Below, piece after piece: positions 16,833 through 26,276 of a DNA stretch of 44,482 nt. Below the pieces are notes generated by a model. The model did not search any database, was not told the DNA's origin, and saw only the letters and a list, made by a program, of their open reading frames with translations. The position numbers were made by a program, and so were the translations under genes. This DNA comes from Spirochaetaceae bacterium (GTDB lineage Bacteria > Spirochaetota > Spirochaetia > PWKH01): contig PWKH01000061.1 in assembly GCA_003559765.1 (NCBI GenBank), forward strand, positions 1 through 44,482, read 5' to 3'. Each line of letters begins with the position of its first letter. Within the stretch, counting starts at the first letter, position 1.

Positions 16833-17273
16833 CTAACTCCCTGTCGAACCGAATCCTCCGGCTCCCCTGGCTGTTTGTGATATCTCCTCAGCGATTTCAA
16901 ATTCAGCCCGGACTACCGGCTGAATCACCATCTGGGCTATCCGTTCCCTAGGATGCACCGTCCAGGATTCTGTTCCGTGGTTTATGATGATAACACGTAC
17001 TTCTCCCCGGTAGTCGGCGTCAATCGTGCCCGGAGTGTTCAGCACGGTGATGCCGTTTCTGACAGCCAGGCCTGATCTCGGCCTGATCTGGGCTTCATAC
17101 CCCTCCGGGAGTTCAAGGAATACTCCAGTGGGGATCAGCTTTCTCTCCCCAGGCTGGAGTTCCATAGGTTCATGAATGCCCGCACAGATATCAGCTCCTG
17201 CCGCATGGGCGGAAGCATAGAAGGGAGGGGCAGCCCCTCCCTCAAGCCGTATGCGCACGGGAACACGCTTCAT
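16833..17273 (-). CDS. dut: dUTP pyrophosphatase
   Basis: A 146-residue trimeric dUTPase converting dUTP to dUMP and PPi. This keeps uracil out of DNA and feeds dTMP synthesis. All five motifs are present: AGADICA (1), [11 protein letters not shown] (2 and 3 region), [11 protein letters not shown] with the catalytic-water Asp (3), [10 protein letters not shown] (4) and [11 protein letters not shown] (5). It starts 2 nt after the pnp stop, with AAGGAA inside the pnp end serving as ribosome-binding site. Functionally it pairs with tmk further along the window. Confidence 0.97.
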   Translation of the reverse strand: MKRVPVRIRLEGGAAPPFYASAHAAGADICAGIHEPMELQPGERKLIPTGVFLELPEGYEAQIRPRSGLAVRNGITVLNTPGTIDADYRGEVRVIIINHGTESWTVHPRERIAQMVIQPVVRAEFEIAEEISQTARGAGGFGSTGS

Positions 17274-17275
17274 GG

Positions 17276-19363
17276 TTATTCCTTCGTTTTCAGGGCATCA
17301 ACATAACTGAGATTCAGTCTGCCCATCCGGTCAATTTCCAGGAGCTTCACCGGAATCTGCTGATTCATGGACAGCACATCTTCTACAGACTTCACCCGCT
17401 CCTTGGAAAGCTTGGAAATATGCACCAGCCCTTCCTTTCCCGGGAGAATTTCCACGAATGCACCGAAATCGGTAATCCGCTTCACCGTACCCTGATAAAT
17501 CCGGCCGACCTCAGGCTCTTCGATTATTGAGAGCACCAGCTTGCGAGCCAGTTCGGCTTTTTCATGGTCTTTTCCGTAGATAGTTACGGTTCCGTCATTG
17601 TCGATGTTGATCTCAGAACCGGACTGTTCAGCAATGCTTTTTATGTTCTTTCCTCCGGGTCCGATCACCGCACCGATTTTCTCTTCATCAATCTTAAGCT
17701 TCAGGATCCTCGGCGCGTATTTGGAAATATCCTCGCTCGGCCCTTCGATCGCCTTGCCCATCTCCTGAAGAATGTGCATGCGTCCGCGTTTTGCCTGAGC
17801 AAGGGCCTCGGACATCAGCGAGCTGCTCACACCGTCGATCTTAATGTCCATCTGGAATGCGGTAATGCCGTCCTCTGTTCCTGCAACCTTGAAGTCCATG
17901 TCGCCGAGGTGATCCTCCTCACCGAGGATATCACTGATCACAACCATGGATTCACCGTCTGAAACCAGTCCCATAGCAATTCCTGCCACAGGTTTTTTGA
18001 TCTTTACTCCCGCTGATAGCAGGGAAAGAGATCCGCTGCAGACAGTCGCCATGGATGATGACCCGTTGGATTCAAGGATTTCAGAAACTACCCTGATGGT
18101 ATAGGGGAAGGCTTCCTTCGTGGGAAGCACCGGATCCAGTGACCTGAAAGCCAGATGACCGTGTCCGATCTCCCGTCTTCCGGTGAAGGTCCTGCCGGTC
18201 TCACCTACGGAAAATGGCGGGAAATTGTAGTGCAGCATGAAATGCTCAAAGGATTTCTCTCCGTCGATGTTGTCGACCATCTGCTCGTCATACACAGTGC
18301 CCAGGGTGGTTACCCCGAGACTCTGGGTCTCTCCTCGGGTGAACAGCGCACTTCCGTGGGCCCGGGGCAGCACATCGATTTCACAGGTAATCGGTCGGAT
18401 ATCTTCAGGTCCGCGGTGATCGGTCCGCTTCTTTTCCGTCAGAATGGATTTACGGACGATCTCCTGTTCCATATCAGACAGCAGTTTGCCGACCAGCTTT
18501 TCATCACCTTCTTCAATCCGGTCCTGGAAGTGCTCCAGCACCCGGTCCTTCACTGCACTGATGGCGGCGGTCCGCTCCATTTTTCCGATTACAAAGCAGG
18601 CATGCTGCATTTCGTCGAATGCGAAGGACCGAATCTCCTGTTCAATTTCGATTGATGGAGCTTCCGGCTGCAGGGGCAGTTTTTCCTTGCCGACCTTCTT
18701 CGCCAGTCTGATCTGGGCTTCGCAGATTTCTTTTATTACCGGTTCTGCGACAGCAATAGCTTCGATGAGAATTTCCTCTGGAACTTCCGCACCGCCGCCT
18801 TCCACCATGGTGATTCCTGACAAGGTGCCGGCTACAATGATGTCAAGATCCCCTTCTTCGATTTCCAAAAAGGTCGGGTTGATAATGAATTCTCCGTTCA
18901 GATGACACACTCGCACCGCACCGATGGGACCGTTGAAAGGGATGTCCGACACTGTTACCGCTGCGGAGGAAGCGACCATGGCCACCATATCCGGAGGGTT
19001 AATCTGGTCAGTTGAGAGGGTGGTCGGTATGATCTGAATCTCCCGCTGAAAGGCTTTGCTGAACAGCGGGCGCAACGGTCGGTCAATCAGCCGGCAGACG
19101 AGAATTTCCTTATCCTTTGGTCTTCCCTCCCGCTTGAGAAAGCCTCCGGGAATTTTCCCTGCAGCATAGTATTTCTCATTGTACTCCACCATGAGGGGTA
19201 CAAAGTCAGCGCCCTCTATGATAGATCTGCCGCAGCAGGCGGTGGCAAGCACGGCACTGCCGGAATAGCTGGCGTATACAGATCCGTTAGCCTGTTTTGC
19301 CATCTTTCCGGTCTCAAGAACCATCTCTTCTTTTCCGATGGTGATTACTTCTCTATGAATCAT
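17276..19363 (-). CDS. pnp: Polyribonucleotide nucleotidyltransferase (PNPase)
   Basis: A 695-residue 3'-5' phosphorolytic exoribonuclease. Two RNase PH-like domains are visible. The first contains [29 protein letters not shown]; the second contains [16 protein letters not shown], the catalytic part with [21 protein letters not shown]. These are followed by a KH domain ([16 protein letters not shown]) and an S1 domain ([26 protein letters not shown]). The track begins two codons earlier; the second ATG (19363) has better spacing (7 nt) from AAAGGAA. It lies directly behind rpsO, the classic rpsO-pnp pair. Confidence 0.97.
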   Translation of the reverse strand: MIHREVITIGKEEMVLETGKMAKQANGSVYASYSGSAVLATACCGRSIIEGADFVPLMVEYNEKYYAAGKIPGGFLKREGRPKDKEILVCRLIDRPLRPLFSKAFQREIQIIPTTLSTDQINPPDMVAMVASSAAVTVSDIPFNGPIGAVRVCHLNGEFIINPTFLEIEEGDLDIIVAGTLSGITMVEGGGAEVPEEILIEAIAVAEPVIKEICEAQIRLAKKVGKEKLPLQPEAPSIEIEQEIRSFAFDEMQHACFVIGKMERTAAISAVKDRVLEHFQDRIEEGDEKLVGKLLSDMEQEIVRKSILTEKKRTDHRGPEDIRPITCEIDVLPRAHGSALFTRGETQSLGVTTLGTVYDEQMVDNIDGEKSFEHFMLHYNFPPFSVGETGRTFTGRREIGHGHLAFRSLDPVLPTKEAFPYTIRVVSEILESNGSSSMATVCSGSLSLLSAGVKIKKPVAGIAMGLVSDGESMVVISDILGEEDHLGDMDFKVAGTEDGITAFQMDIKIDGVSSSLMSEALAQAKRGRMHILQEMGKAIEGPSEDISKYAPRILKLKIDEEKIGAVIGPGGKNIKSIAEQSGSEINIDNDGTVTIYGKDHEKAELARKLVLSIIEEPEVGRIYQGTVKRITDFGAFVEILPGKEGLVHISKLSKERVKSVEDVLSMNQQIPVKLLEIDRMGRLNLSYVDALKTKE

Positions 19364-19378
19364 GCACATTTCCTTTTA

Positions 19379-19648
19379 TTATTTCCGTAGGTTAAGTTCT
19401 TTCAAAAGCGACCGGTACCGTTCAAGATCGGTCTGGCTCAGATAGCGAAGAAGCCTTCGGCGCTGCCCTACCAGCTTCAGCAGACCTCTCCTGCTGGCAT
19501 GGTCTTTTTTATGGGTTTTAAAATGTTCAGTAAGATCTCTAATCCGGTCGGTGATCAGGGCAATCTGCACTTCAGTTGCGCCGGTATTGCTGTCACTGCC
19601 TCCGAACTGTTTGATGATCTCCTGTTTCCGTTCTTTGGTCAAACTCAT
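19379..19648 (-). CDS. rpsO: Ribosomal protein S15
   Basis: An 89-residue 30S protein, full length, with the usual sequence blocks ([46 protein letters not shown]). It binds the central-domain three-way junction of 16S rRNA. AAGGAGAAC precedes the ATG. Its placement before pnp is almost universal; ribF lies 19 nt upstream. Confidence 0.98.
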   Translation of the reverse strand: MSLTKERKQEIIKQFGGSDSNTGATEVQIALITDRIRDLTEHFKTHKKDHASRRGLLKLVGQRRRLLRYLSQTDLERYRSLLKELNLRK

Positions 19649-19667
19649 ATGAATCGTTCTCCTTCAT

Positions 19668-20447
19668 TTAAGCAAATACAAGTCCGTCTATTTTTCCCTC
19701 AACTGGTATGAGGATGTAATCCCGGTCAATGGTGATATCCACGATACCATCAGTCAACCGGCCTTGAAGGATGCAGTGAACTCCGTATACCCCCGGTGGC
19801 GGCAGAGGCTGCGGAACATGCTCCTTCGGTATATAGATGGCTTCATCTCTTCGATATTGAGGTATATTGGCCATATCGAGAGAATAGGCTCTGTTCATGA
19901 GTTTTTCTACAACGTCCAACTCACCTTGCAGTACAGCCCTTCGTATATGTGAAGAACTGACTACGTATTTCCCATCATACAATAAAGAAGGAATAATTTC
20001 TACGTCGACAGAGCGGGAACTGAGAAATTCTCTCACCGAAGCAGAGGAGAAACTGCCTCCTTTCCCGCAGTGAAAGTTTTCACCGACGACTACATGGCGC
20101 AGATCGCAGCTTTCTTTCAGCATCAACAGAAATTCCTCACCGGTATACTGGCTGAATTCGGCACTGAAATCGATGACAATCACATAATCAATGCAGTATT
20201 CAGAAAGAATTTTCAGCTTCTGCCCTGTGGTGGTGATGTCCCCGGGAAACCGGTCGCCGTAGAGTATGGATTTCGGGTTTTTTCTGAAGGTGACGATAGC
20301 CGATGCGGTGTCAGGAAAGCTGCAGATCTTAGTGATCAGCAGCTGATGTCCGGTATGAACACCATCGAACACCCCGATGGAACAGGATACGGGGATGTCC
20401 CGGAGGATGCCGCTGTCATGGAACTGTTCGAAGGGTATGATCTTCAT
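19668..20447 (-). CDS. ribF: RibF-type FMN adenylyltransferase with reduced riboflavin-kinase half
   Basis: A 259-residue protein. The N-terminal FAD-synthetase domain is complete: SIGVFDGVHTGHQ (nucleotide-binding GxFDGxHxGH, 25-34), VVGENFHCGKGG and VVSSSHIRRAV (the ISSSxIR equivalent, about 162-171). The C-terminal flavokinase half is only ~85 residues instead of ~125. It keeps a PPGVYGVH strand but lacks the GxxLGxPTAN and NxGxRPT motifs needed for riboflavin phosphorylation. It therefore probably adenylates FMN to FAD but may not make FMN. ATGA overlap joins it to truB. No frameshift is evident in the last 250 nt before rpsO. Confidence 0.88.
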   Translation of the reverse strand: MKIIPFEQFHDSGILRDIPVSCSIGVFDGVHTGHQLLITKICSFPDTASAIVTFRKNPKSILYGDRFPGDITTTGQKLKILSEYCIDYVIVIDFSAEFSQYTGEEFLLMLKESCDLRHVVVGENFHCGKGGSFSSASVREFLSSRSVDVEIIPSLLYDGKYVVSSSHIRRAVLQGELDVVEKLMNRAYSLDMANIPQYRRDEAIYIPKEHVPQPLPPPGVYGVHCILQGRLTDGIVDITIDRDYILIPVEGKIDGLVFA

Positions 20448-21337
20448 AGGCCGGACTCCGTCGGGATATACACAGTATCAAGCCGGCTGCCATCGCGATG
20501 ATACCATCCGGCCGGCTGATCAGTTCCGTCAGTAACCAGGAGAAACCCGGAATCACTGCCGCTTTTTCTGCAGTACGTCAGCCACTGCTCGGAGGGCTTC
20601 ACTCCGTTTTTCACCTTGTGCTCATACTCCGGATACACCTGGGCAATATCCAGGGGAAAGGCCCTGCTGACCGCTTCGGCAGGGGAAATCAGATGGACCG
20701 GCAGGTCGATCTCAGGAGCACGCACTCCGTGATCAATATGAAAGGGTCCGACTGAATTTCTGGTAAGCCGGCTGACATAGCCCCGGGTTCCCGAAGCCAT
20801 GGCAATATCCCGGGCCAGAGAGCGGATATAGGTGCCCTTTGAGCAGGTAATTCGGAATTCCGCCTCAGGGGGCTGCCAGTCAAGCAGCTCCAGCGAGCGG
20901 ATCTGCACCCTCCGCTGAGGCATATCTACCTGCTTCCCCGATCGCGCCAGCCGGTAAGCCCGCTTTCCGTTGATGTGCACTGCCGAATACTCCGGCGGAG
21001 TCTGGGTTATTTCCCCGAGGAACTGATCCAGTACGCAAGTTACCTGCTGACGAAGGGGCATCTCCCCGCGATGGATCACCTCACCTTCCGGATCAAGGGT
21101 GTCAGTCTCTTCCCCGAAGAAGAAACGGGCATAATATTCCTTTTCCAGGGAGACGAAATACTGGGTGAATTTCGTCATATAGCCGACAAGCACGATCAGC
21201 ATACCCTCGGCAAATTTATCCAGGGTACCGGCATGTCCGATTTTTTTGAGTCTGGTATGTCTCTTCAGATAGCGAAGCTCGTCAAAGGAGGTGAATCCGG
21301 ATCGCTTGTTCAGCAGTAATATCCCATGGCTGCTCAT
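20444..21337 (-). CDS. truB: tRNA pseudouridine-55 synthase
   Basis: A 297-residue TruB. It shows the catalytic motif KIGHAGTLDKFAEGML (Asp in GTLD), SAVHINGKRAYRLAR, and GTYIRSLARDIA. It makes the invariant pseudouridine of the T-loop. There is no complete PUA domain motif; the C-terminal ~80 residues are divergent. It overlaps rbfA by 4 nt (ATGA) upstream and ribF by 4 nt downstream, so the infB-rbfA-truB-ribF run is tightly coupled, as in many bacteria. Confidence 0.96.
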   Translation of the reverse strand: MSSHGILLLNKRSGFTSFDELRYLKRHTRLKKIGHAGTLDKFAEGMLIVLVGYMTKFTQYFVSLEKEYYARFFFGEETDTLDPEGEVIHRGEMPLRQQVTCVLDQFLGEITQTPPEYSAVHINGKRAYRLARSGKQVDMPQRRVQIRSLELLDWQPPEAEFRITCSKGTYIRSLARDIAMASGTRGYVSRLTRNSVGPFHIDHGVRAPEIDLPVHLISPAEAVSRAFPLDIAQVYPEYEHKVKNGVKPSEQWLTYCRKSGSDSGFLLVTDGTDQPAGWYHRDGSRLDTVYIPTESGL

Positions 21338-21687
21338 GAGTCCTTACGCAGTCCCTCAATCAGTGCATTTACTTCCATACCCTTATGGATGGAGGTGTCA
21401 ACCACAAACAGCAGCTTCGGAGTATTCCTGGTCTTCAGGGCTTTGCCGATTCTTCCCTGGATAAACCCGGATGCATGGTTCAGTCCGTCAACCGACTCCT
21501 GAAGCACGGACACATCTTCAAAGGTGGATACAAACACCTTGGCAAAAGTATTGTCGCTGGCTACCTCAACGCGGTTGAGCTGCACAAACTTGCTTACCCG
21601 GGGATCCTTTATCTCCTCTTTGAGAATCATTGAAGAAATCAGCTCCTGTATGGATGCTGCTATACGGTCATGTCTGAAACCGCTCAT
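21334..21687 (-). CDS. rbfA: Ribosome-binding factor A
   Basis: A 117-residue KH-fold 30S maturation factor. Family features are RHDRIAASIQELISSMI at the N-terminus, KDPRVSKFVQLNRVEVASDNTFAKVFVS, and the final beta strand with TPKLLFVVDTSIHKGMEVN. It acts late in 16S 5'-end processing and cold adaptation. It is flanked by ATGA overlaps with infB and truB. Confidence 0.95.
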   Translation of the reverse strand: MSGFRHDRIAASIQELISSMILKEEIKDPRVSKFVQLNRVEVASDNTFAKVFVSTFEDVSVLQESVDGLNHASGFIQGRIGKALKTRNTPKLLFVVDTSIHKGMEVNALIEGLRKDS

Positions 21688-24140
21688 AATTTCTTTTTCA
21701 CCTCAACTGTTTCATAAACTTCCAGAATATCGCCTTTCTCAAAGTTCTGAAACTTATCTACGCTGAGACCGCATTCATATCCGGCATCAACGCTCCGGGC
21801 GTCATCCTTGAACCGCTTCAGGGAGGTAATCTTGCCGGTATGAATCACCGTACTGTCCCGGAGCACATGGACCATGCTGTTGCGCTTCACCTTGCCTTCA
21901 AGGACATAGCATCCGGCGATAACACCAATCTTGGGAACCTTGAACATGTCCCGTACTTCGACCTTGCCGATGACCTCTTCCTTCATGTCCGGTGAAAGCA
22001 TGCCTTCCATGGCGGTTCTGATATCATCCACTGCATCGTAGATAATGTTGTACTTGCGTACATCAATTTTTTCTTTATCTGCTAAGAGCTGCGCCTTCGG
22101 TGTCGGACGCACGTTGAATCCGATAACAATCGCTTCGGAAGCGACCGCCAGGTTGATGTCGTTTTCTACAATTGCACCCGCAGAAGCATGGATGACAACG
22201 AGGCGGATATCTCCAGTGGAAAGCTTCTCAAGGGCTGTCTGAAGCGCTTCTACCGAGCCGTGGACGTCTCCCTTGATGATGACTTTTAATTCCTGAATTT
22301 CTCCGTCCTGGATGGAATCAAAGAGATTGTCCAACGTCACCTTCTTCATGCTGGTAGATTCACCCTGCCGTTCAAGCTCCTGCCGCTTGGATGCAACAGT
22401 TCTCGACTGCTTCTCATTTGCCGTAACCTGGAAAGGAGATCCGGAACTGGGGATGCCGCCGAACCCAAGTATCTCAACCGGGGTTGAGGGGGTCGCAACG
22501 TCGATCTTAGCCCCGTGGCTGTCAAAAAGCGCTCGGACCTTTCCGCTGTAAATACCAGCTACAAAAGGATCTCCGACCCGCAGGGTTCCGCGCTGTATGA
22601 TTACCGTGGATACTATTCCCCTTCCATGCTCAACCTTCGATTCAATTACCCGGCCTTCAGCCCGGCAGTCGTATTCAGCATCAAGTTCAAGCATTTCCGA
22701 CTGCAGCAGGATCGTCTCAAAGAGCTCATCAATTCCCTGCAGCTTCAGTGCTGATATTTCGCAGTACAGGGTACTGCCGCCCCAAGCCTCGGGAATCAGA
22801 TCATATTCTGAGAGCTGCTGTTTGACCCGGTCGGGGTTGGATTCAGGAAGATCAATCTTGTTGATGGCGACAATAATGGGCACCTTCGCCGCTTTCGCAT
22901 GATTAATCGCCTCAATTGTCTGGGGCATAACCCCGTCATTTGCAGCGACTACCAGTATGACAATATCAGTCACCTGGGCACCACGGGAGCGCATCATCGT
23001 AAAAGCGGAGTGACCCGGCGTATCGAGGAAACACACCGTCCCTTCGGGACGATTCACCGTATATGCACCGATATGCTGGGTGATTCCTCCGAATTCATCC
23101 CCTGCCACATCTGCGGAGCGGATTGCATCGAGAAGCTTTGTCTTTCCGTGGTCGACATGCCCCATCACCGTAACAATAGGGGGCCGGTTCTTCGTATCGC
23201 GGGACTCATCATAGTCCTTTTCAATTACCGTCTCATCATAAAGAGAAACAATATTAACCGTGCAGTTATACTCAGAGGCAATCAGCTGAGCAGTATCGGA
23301 ATCAAGCTGCTGATTAATGGTCACCATCATCCCCATGCCCATCAGTTTCGAGATCAGCTCGTTGGCCTTCAGATTCATCTTGCGGGCAAGTTCACTGACG
23401 GTGATTACCTCCATGATGTCTATCTTTTTCGGCACCGGATTTACTTTCTGGCTCTGCTTTTTCTTCAGATGGAAATTTCGCTCAGGAGCCTGCTCCTTCT
23501 TCCGGTAGTCAATCTTCTTCTTCTGTTTGAAGGTCTTCTTACTGTGTTTCTTTGCTCCCTCTTTCTGTTCATCAGCGGCGGGAGCCGGTGCAGCACCAGG
23601 TTTTGGGGCGGGACCTTTCTGAAAGGGTCCCTTCCGTCTGTCATCGGCAGGAGGTATGGGTCCTCTCCTGCGGGGAGGCTGCTGGGGCCGGTCGTCACGA
23701 TGGGCCCTCCGCGGCTGCTGGGGCCGGTCCCGTTTTTCCGCCTCCCCTCCGGCTGGTCTCCTGGGAGCGCGGGAAATATAAGCCTGGCGGGGCTTCTGCT
23801 TCTTCACCTCCGCAGCAGGCGCCGTCTTCTGCTGTTCCGGCTGCTGTGGTTGCTTGGCCTGTTCCGGCTGTTTCTGCTGTTCAGGCTGTACGGCCTGTTC
23901 AGGTTTCTTCTGAGGTTCCTGAGGCTGAGCCGATTCAGGCTGTCCGGCGGCAGGCTGCTGATCAGCAGTCTCATCCGGCGTTTCCTTCGGCGGTGTTTTT
24001 TTTACTAACCGCTTTTTCTTGACTACTACCACCTTCTTCTTCTCAGGAGGACGATCGGACTGAGGCTGAGGACTCTTACTGGTATCAGTTCGTTTGTGTT
24101 TGATTAGTGTAGCCTTCGGTTTGTTGTTTTCTTCTGCCAT
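21684..24140 (-). CDS. infB: Translation initiation factor IF-2
   Basis: An 818-residue IF-2. The first ~235 residues are low-complexity, rich in Lys, Pro, Gln and Arg, with [15 protein letters not shown]-type repeats and RPQQPRRA-type repeats. An IF2N segment follows ([27 protein letters not shown]). The GTPase domain contains [17 protein letters not shown] (G1), [10 protein letters not shown] (G2), DTPGHSAF (G3) and NKIDLP (G4). Domains II-IV complete the fMet-tRNA binding part. It positions initiator tRNA and joins the subunits. It lies 19 nt behind nusA and overlaps rbfA by 4 nt. Confidence 0.98.
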   Translation of the reverse strand: MAEENNKPKATLIKHKRTDTSKSPQPQSDRPPEKKKVVVVKKKRLVKKTPPKETPDETADQQPAAGQPESAQPQEPQKKPEQAVQPEQQKQPEQAKQPQQPEQQKTAPAAEVKKQKPRQAYISRAPRRPAGGEAEKRDRPQQPRRAHRDDRPQQPPRRRGPIPPADDRRKGPFQKGPAPKPGAAPAPAADEQKEGAKKHSKKTFKQKKKIDYRKKEQAPERNFHLKKKQSQKVNPVPKKIDIMEVITVSELARKMNLKANELISKLMGMGMMVTINQQLDSDTAQLIASEYNCTVNIVSLYDETVIEKDYDESRDTKNRPPIVTVMGHVDHGKTKLLDAIRSADVAGDEFGGITQHIGAYTVNRPEGTVCFLDTPGHSAFTMMRSRGAQVTDIVILVVAANDGVMPQTIEAINHAKAAKVPIIVAINKIDLPESNPDRVKQQLSEYDLIPEAWGGSTLYCEISALKLQGIDELFETILLQSEMLELDAEYDCRAEGRVIESKVEHGRGIVSTVIIQRGTLRVGDPFVAGIYSGKVRALFDSHGAKIDVATPSTPVEILGFGGIPSSGSPFQVTANEKQSRTVASKRQELERQGESTSMKKVTLDNLFDSIQDGEIQELKVIIKGDVHGSVEALQTALEKLSTGDIRLVVIHASAGAIVENDINLAVASEAIVIGFNVRPTPKAQLLADKEKIDVRKYNIIYDAVDDIRTAMEGMLSPDMKEEVIGKVEVRDMFKVPKIGVIAGCYVLEGKVKRNSMVHVLRDSTVIHTGKITSLKRFKDDARSVDAGYECGLSVDKFQNFEKGDILEVYETVEVKKKL

Positions 24141-24159
24141 AGAATTCTATTATCCTTTC

Positions 24160-25686
24160 TTATTCCTCTTCCTCTTCTTCCTCATATTCGAAGCTGAGTC
24201 CGACGCCGCAGCTGGGACAGGATTCCATATCCAGGGTTATTTCACTTCCGCATTCCGGACATTCGTAGGTTTCAGACTCTTCCCCCTCATCTTCCTGCTC
24301 GAACTCTGCTTCCGTACCTTCCTGTTCTGCATCCTCTTCCTCGGTACGTACTTCATCCTGCTCATCAGTATTGTCGTTTTCTTCAACAATATCAACATAC
24401 TCGTTCACGATATTGTTTAATTCCTCAAGCACCTGCCCGTCGATCCCTTCAATAGCAAGCAGCTGCTCGTCATCGGCATTGATATAACTTTCGATGCTCT
24501 CTATGCCGTGTTCACGCAGCAGGTTCACATATTTTTCAGAAATTTCAGGTATATCGCTGATGTTTTCAATTTCCTCGTACTCTTCCTGACCGCCGTCTGA
24601 GGAGAACAGTGATTCAAAGTCCCGCTTGAACTCCTGGGTGATGTCCAGTTCAGCAAACTGCTGATCGGTCTTCACATCGATGTTCCAGTCGGCAAGACGG
24701 TTGGCGAGACGGACATTCAGCCCCTGTTTGCCGATCGCAAGGGAGAGCTGGTTCTCACTGACCACAGCAAGGGCGGAGCGCTTCGTCTCGTCAAGTATGT
24801 AGACCTGCTTGACTTCCGCCGGGGAGAGGGCGTTTTTTATGAATTCCCTCGGATCGATCTCATATTTGAGGATATCGATCTTCTCCCCTTCCATCTCCTT
24901 TACAATAGCTTGAATACGAGTTCCTTTCAACCCGACGCAGGACCCTACCGGATCAACGTCCTCCCGGTTGGAGTACACTGCCATTTTTGTACGATATCCC
25001 GGCTCACGAACAATCTTGTACATTTCGATGGTGCGGTCATACACCTCAGGCACTTCAATTTCAAAGAGCTTTTTGACGAAATCGGTGTGGGTTCTCGACA
25101 GCACAATGTTGACGCCCTTCGGCCCTTTCTCCACGCTGTAGATAAGGGTCTTCAGCCGATCTCCCTGATGGTAGAATTCCCGGGGAGACTGAAACCGCCT
25201 GGGGAGAATTCCTTCGGTCTTTCCGATGTCAATGAAGATATCACCGTTTTTCTCACGCTGGTAGTACCCGATGATCATCTCCCCTTCCTTGCTTTTAAAC
25301 TCGGAATAGAGGGTGTCCTTCTGGATATCCCGCAGGCTCTGGCGTGCCTTCTGCTTCGCACTCTGCACAGCGATCCGGTCAAACTCCTTGGGATCAATTT
25401 CGATGAGAAGCTCATCACCGACTTCGCATTCTTCGTTAAGTTCCAGAGCTTCATCCAGGGGAATCTCAGTCACCGGATCCTCAGGGTCTTCTACGATCAT
25501 TTTCTTCGCAAACAAAGAAACCTCGTCCCCGTCTTCGCTGAACTGGACTACCGCATTTTCTGTAGTTCCGAACTTCCGCTTATACGCAGCGAAGAGAAAC
25601 TCTTCGATGGTCTTTTTTATAAGATCTTCAGATATTCCCCTATCAGCGACTAATGATCTGATCGCTTCATGTAAACCAGCAGCCAT
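24160..25686 (-). CDS. nusA: Transcription factor NusA with an added C-terminal zinc ribbon
   Basis: A 508-residue protein. It has the N-terminal RNAP-binding domain (1-~125), an S1 domain (about 130-200, GYYQREKNGDIFIDIGKTEGILPRR) and two KH domains (CVGLKGTRIQAIVKEMEGEKIDI and SLAIGKQGLNVRLANRL). A helical DUF4332/AR2-like segment follows (about 385-430, YVNLLREHGIESIESYINAD). The tail is strongly acidic and encloses a CPEC-x10-CPSC zinc ribbon (Cys 476, 479, 490, 493), ending in poly-Glu. The ribbon is not part of standard NusA. NusA controls pausing, termination and antitermination. It is 3 nt behind rimP in the classic rimP-nusA-infB order. Confidence 0.97.
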   Translation of the reverse strand: MAAGLHEAIRSLVADRGISEDLIKKTIEEFLFAAYKRKFGTTENAVVQFSEDGDEVSLFAKKMIVEDPEDPVTEIPLDEALELNEECEVGDELLIEIDPKEFDRIAVQSAKQKARQSLRDIQKDTLYSEFKSKEGEMIIGYYQREKNGDIFIDIGKTEGILPRRFQSPREFYHQGDRLKTLIYSVEKGPKGVNIVLSRTHTDFVKKLFEIEVPEVYDRTIEMYKIVREPGYRTKMAVYSNREDVDPVGSCVGLKGTRIQAIVKEMEGEKIDILKYEIDPREFIKNALSPAEVKQVYILDETKRSALAVVSENQLSLAIGKQGLNVRLANRLADWNIDVKTDQQFAELDITQEFKRDFESLFSSDGGQEEYEEIENISDIPEISEKYVNLLREHGIESIESYINADDEQLLAIEGIDGQVLEELNNIVNEYVDIVEENDNTDEQDEVRTEEEDAEQEGTEAEFEQEDEGEESETYECPECGSEITLDMESCPSCGVGLSFEYEEEEEEE

Positions 25687-25689
25687 GTA

Positions 25690-26160
25690 CTATTTCTCCT
25701 TCAAACTACCCGCTAACTTTGCTTTTCTAATTGATTCCACGGCATATGACACCGTTTTGTTCTCCGTATCGAGGGTGACCTGGGCCCCGTCAAAGTCTCG
25801 GAGCACCCCTTCTGTCCACTGCTCATCTATCAGGATACGAATCTGCTCTTCCTGAAAGACAGTAAATTCATGAACATCCTTGAAACTACGGCTCAGTCCC
25901 GGGGAGGATACCTCCAGGTGGATATCCCGGGTGTCGAATAACACGGTCAGCCTCGGCTGAACCAGTCGGGACACTGCAGCGCAGTCATCAAGGGAGGTGT
26001 TACCTCGGGGATTGCGGATGACCACCTGCACATGCCGATCCCGTTTAACCACTGCATCCTGCACGTCAACTACAGTATACCCCAATGACTGCACCAGCGG
26101 AAAGAGTTCCTGATATAATTCCTTCGTCTGAATCTTATTCTGCAGCATATTTTCTTTCAT
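25690..26160 (-). CDS. rimP: Ribosome maturation factor RimP
   Basis: About 156 residues from the start used here. RimP blocks visible: LFPLVQSLGYTVVDVQ, VQVVIRNPRGNTSLDDCAAVSRLVQPRL, and DIHLEVSSPGLSRSFKDVHEF. The C-terminal SH3-like domain carries the GVLRDFDGAQVTL strand pattern. It is needed for 30S assembly. The track's ORF begins at 26268, upstream of the promoter I identify, so that start cannot be used from this promoter. The ATG at 26160 (MKENMLQ, next to GGAAGGG) or at 26148 is likelier. It heads the long operon and follows a terminator-like hairpin in the leader. Confidence 0.9.
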   Translation of the reverse strand: MKENMLQNKIQTKELYQELFPLVQSLGYTVVDVQDAVVKRDRHVQVVIRNPRGNTSLDDCAAVSRLVQPRLTVLFDTRDIHLEVSSPGLSRSFKDVHEFTVFQEEQIRILIDEQWTEGVLRDFDGAQVTLDTENKTVSYAVESIRKAKLAGSLKEK

Positions 26161-26186
26161 CCCTTCCAGCAGAGCCGATGCGGCAC

Positions 26187-26218
26187 AAAAAAAGGATCGA
26201 ACCAATTCGACCCCTTTT
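26187..26218 (-). terminator. Intrinsic-terminator-like hairpin in the rimP-nusA leader (candidate attenuator)
   Basis: In the minus-strand transcript AAAAGGGGTCGAA, loop TTGG, then TTCGATCC followed by seven T form a stem of up to 13 pairs (two G-U) running into a U-tract. It lies about 23-54 nt after the predicted transcription start and 26 nt before the rimP ATG. Read in this direction it can only terminate the leader RNA of the operon itself. On the other strand the hairpin would be followed by only four T. Confidence 0.7.
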
Positions 26219-26247
26219 CTCTCGCAGGAAAAAAAAGTTGTACTCAC

Positions 26248-26276
26248 TGTATAGCAAGTTATTGACATTGCGTCAA
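26248..26276 (-). promoter_or_regulatory. Sigma70-type promoter of the rimP-nusA-infB...murJ operon
   Basis: Minus strand TTGACG (5/6), exactly 17 nt, TATACA (5/6). The expected start is an A at about 26241, giving an ~81-nt leader to rimP. It is the best promoter in the window and the only strong one before thirteen closely spaced co-directional genes. Confidence 0.75.

Noticed and set aside
19500-19668. Frameshift explaining the short RibF
   Set aside because: The frame closes just before rpsO, leaving no room for the missing ~40 residues, and other frames show no PTAN/RPT motifs nearby.
22899-24008. 369-aa plus-strand ORF
   Set aside because: Antisense shadow of infB; the Leu/Arg/Phe-rich translation mirrors the Gln/Lys/Pro-rich N-terminus of IF-2.
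26161-26268. N-terminal extension of rimP in the ORF track
   Set aside because: It would span the promoter and leader hairpin; RimP homology begins after Met37.
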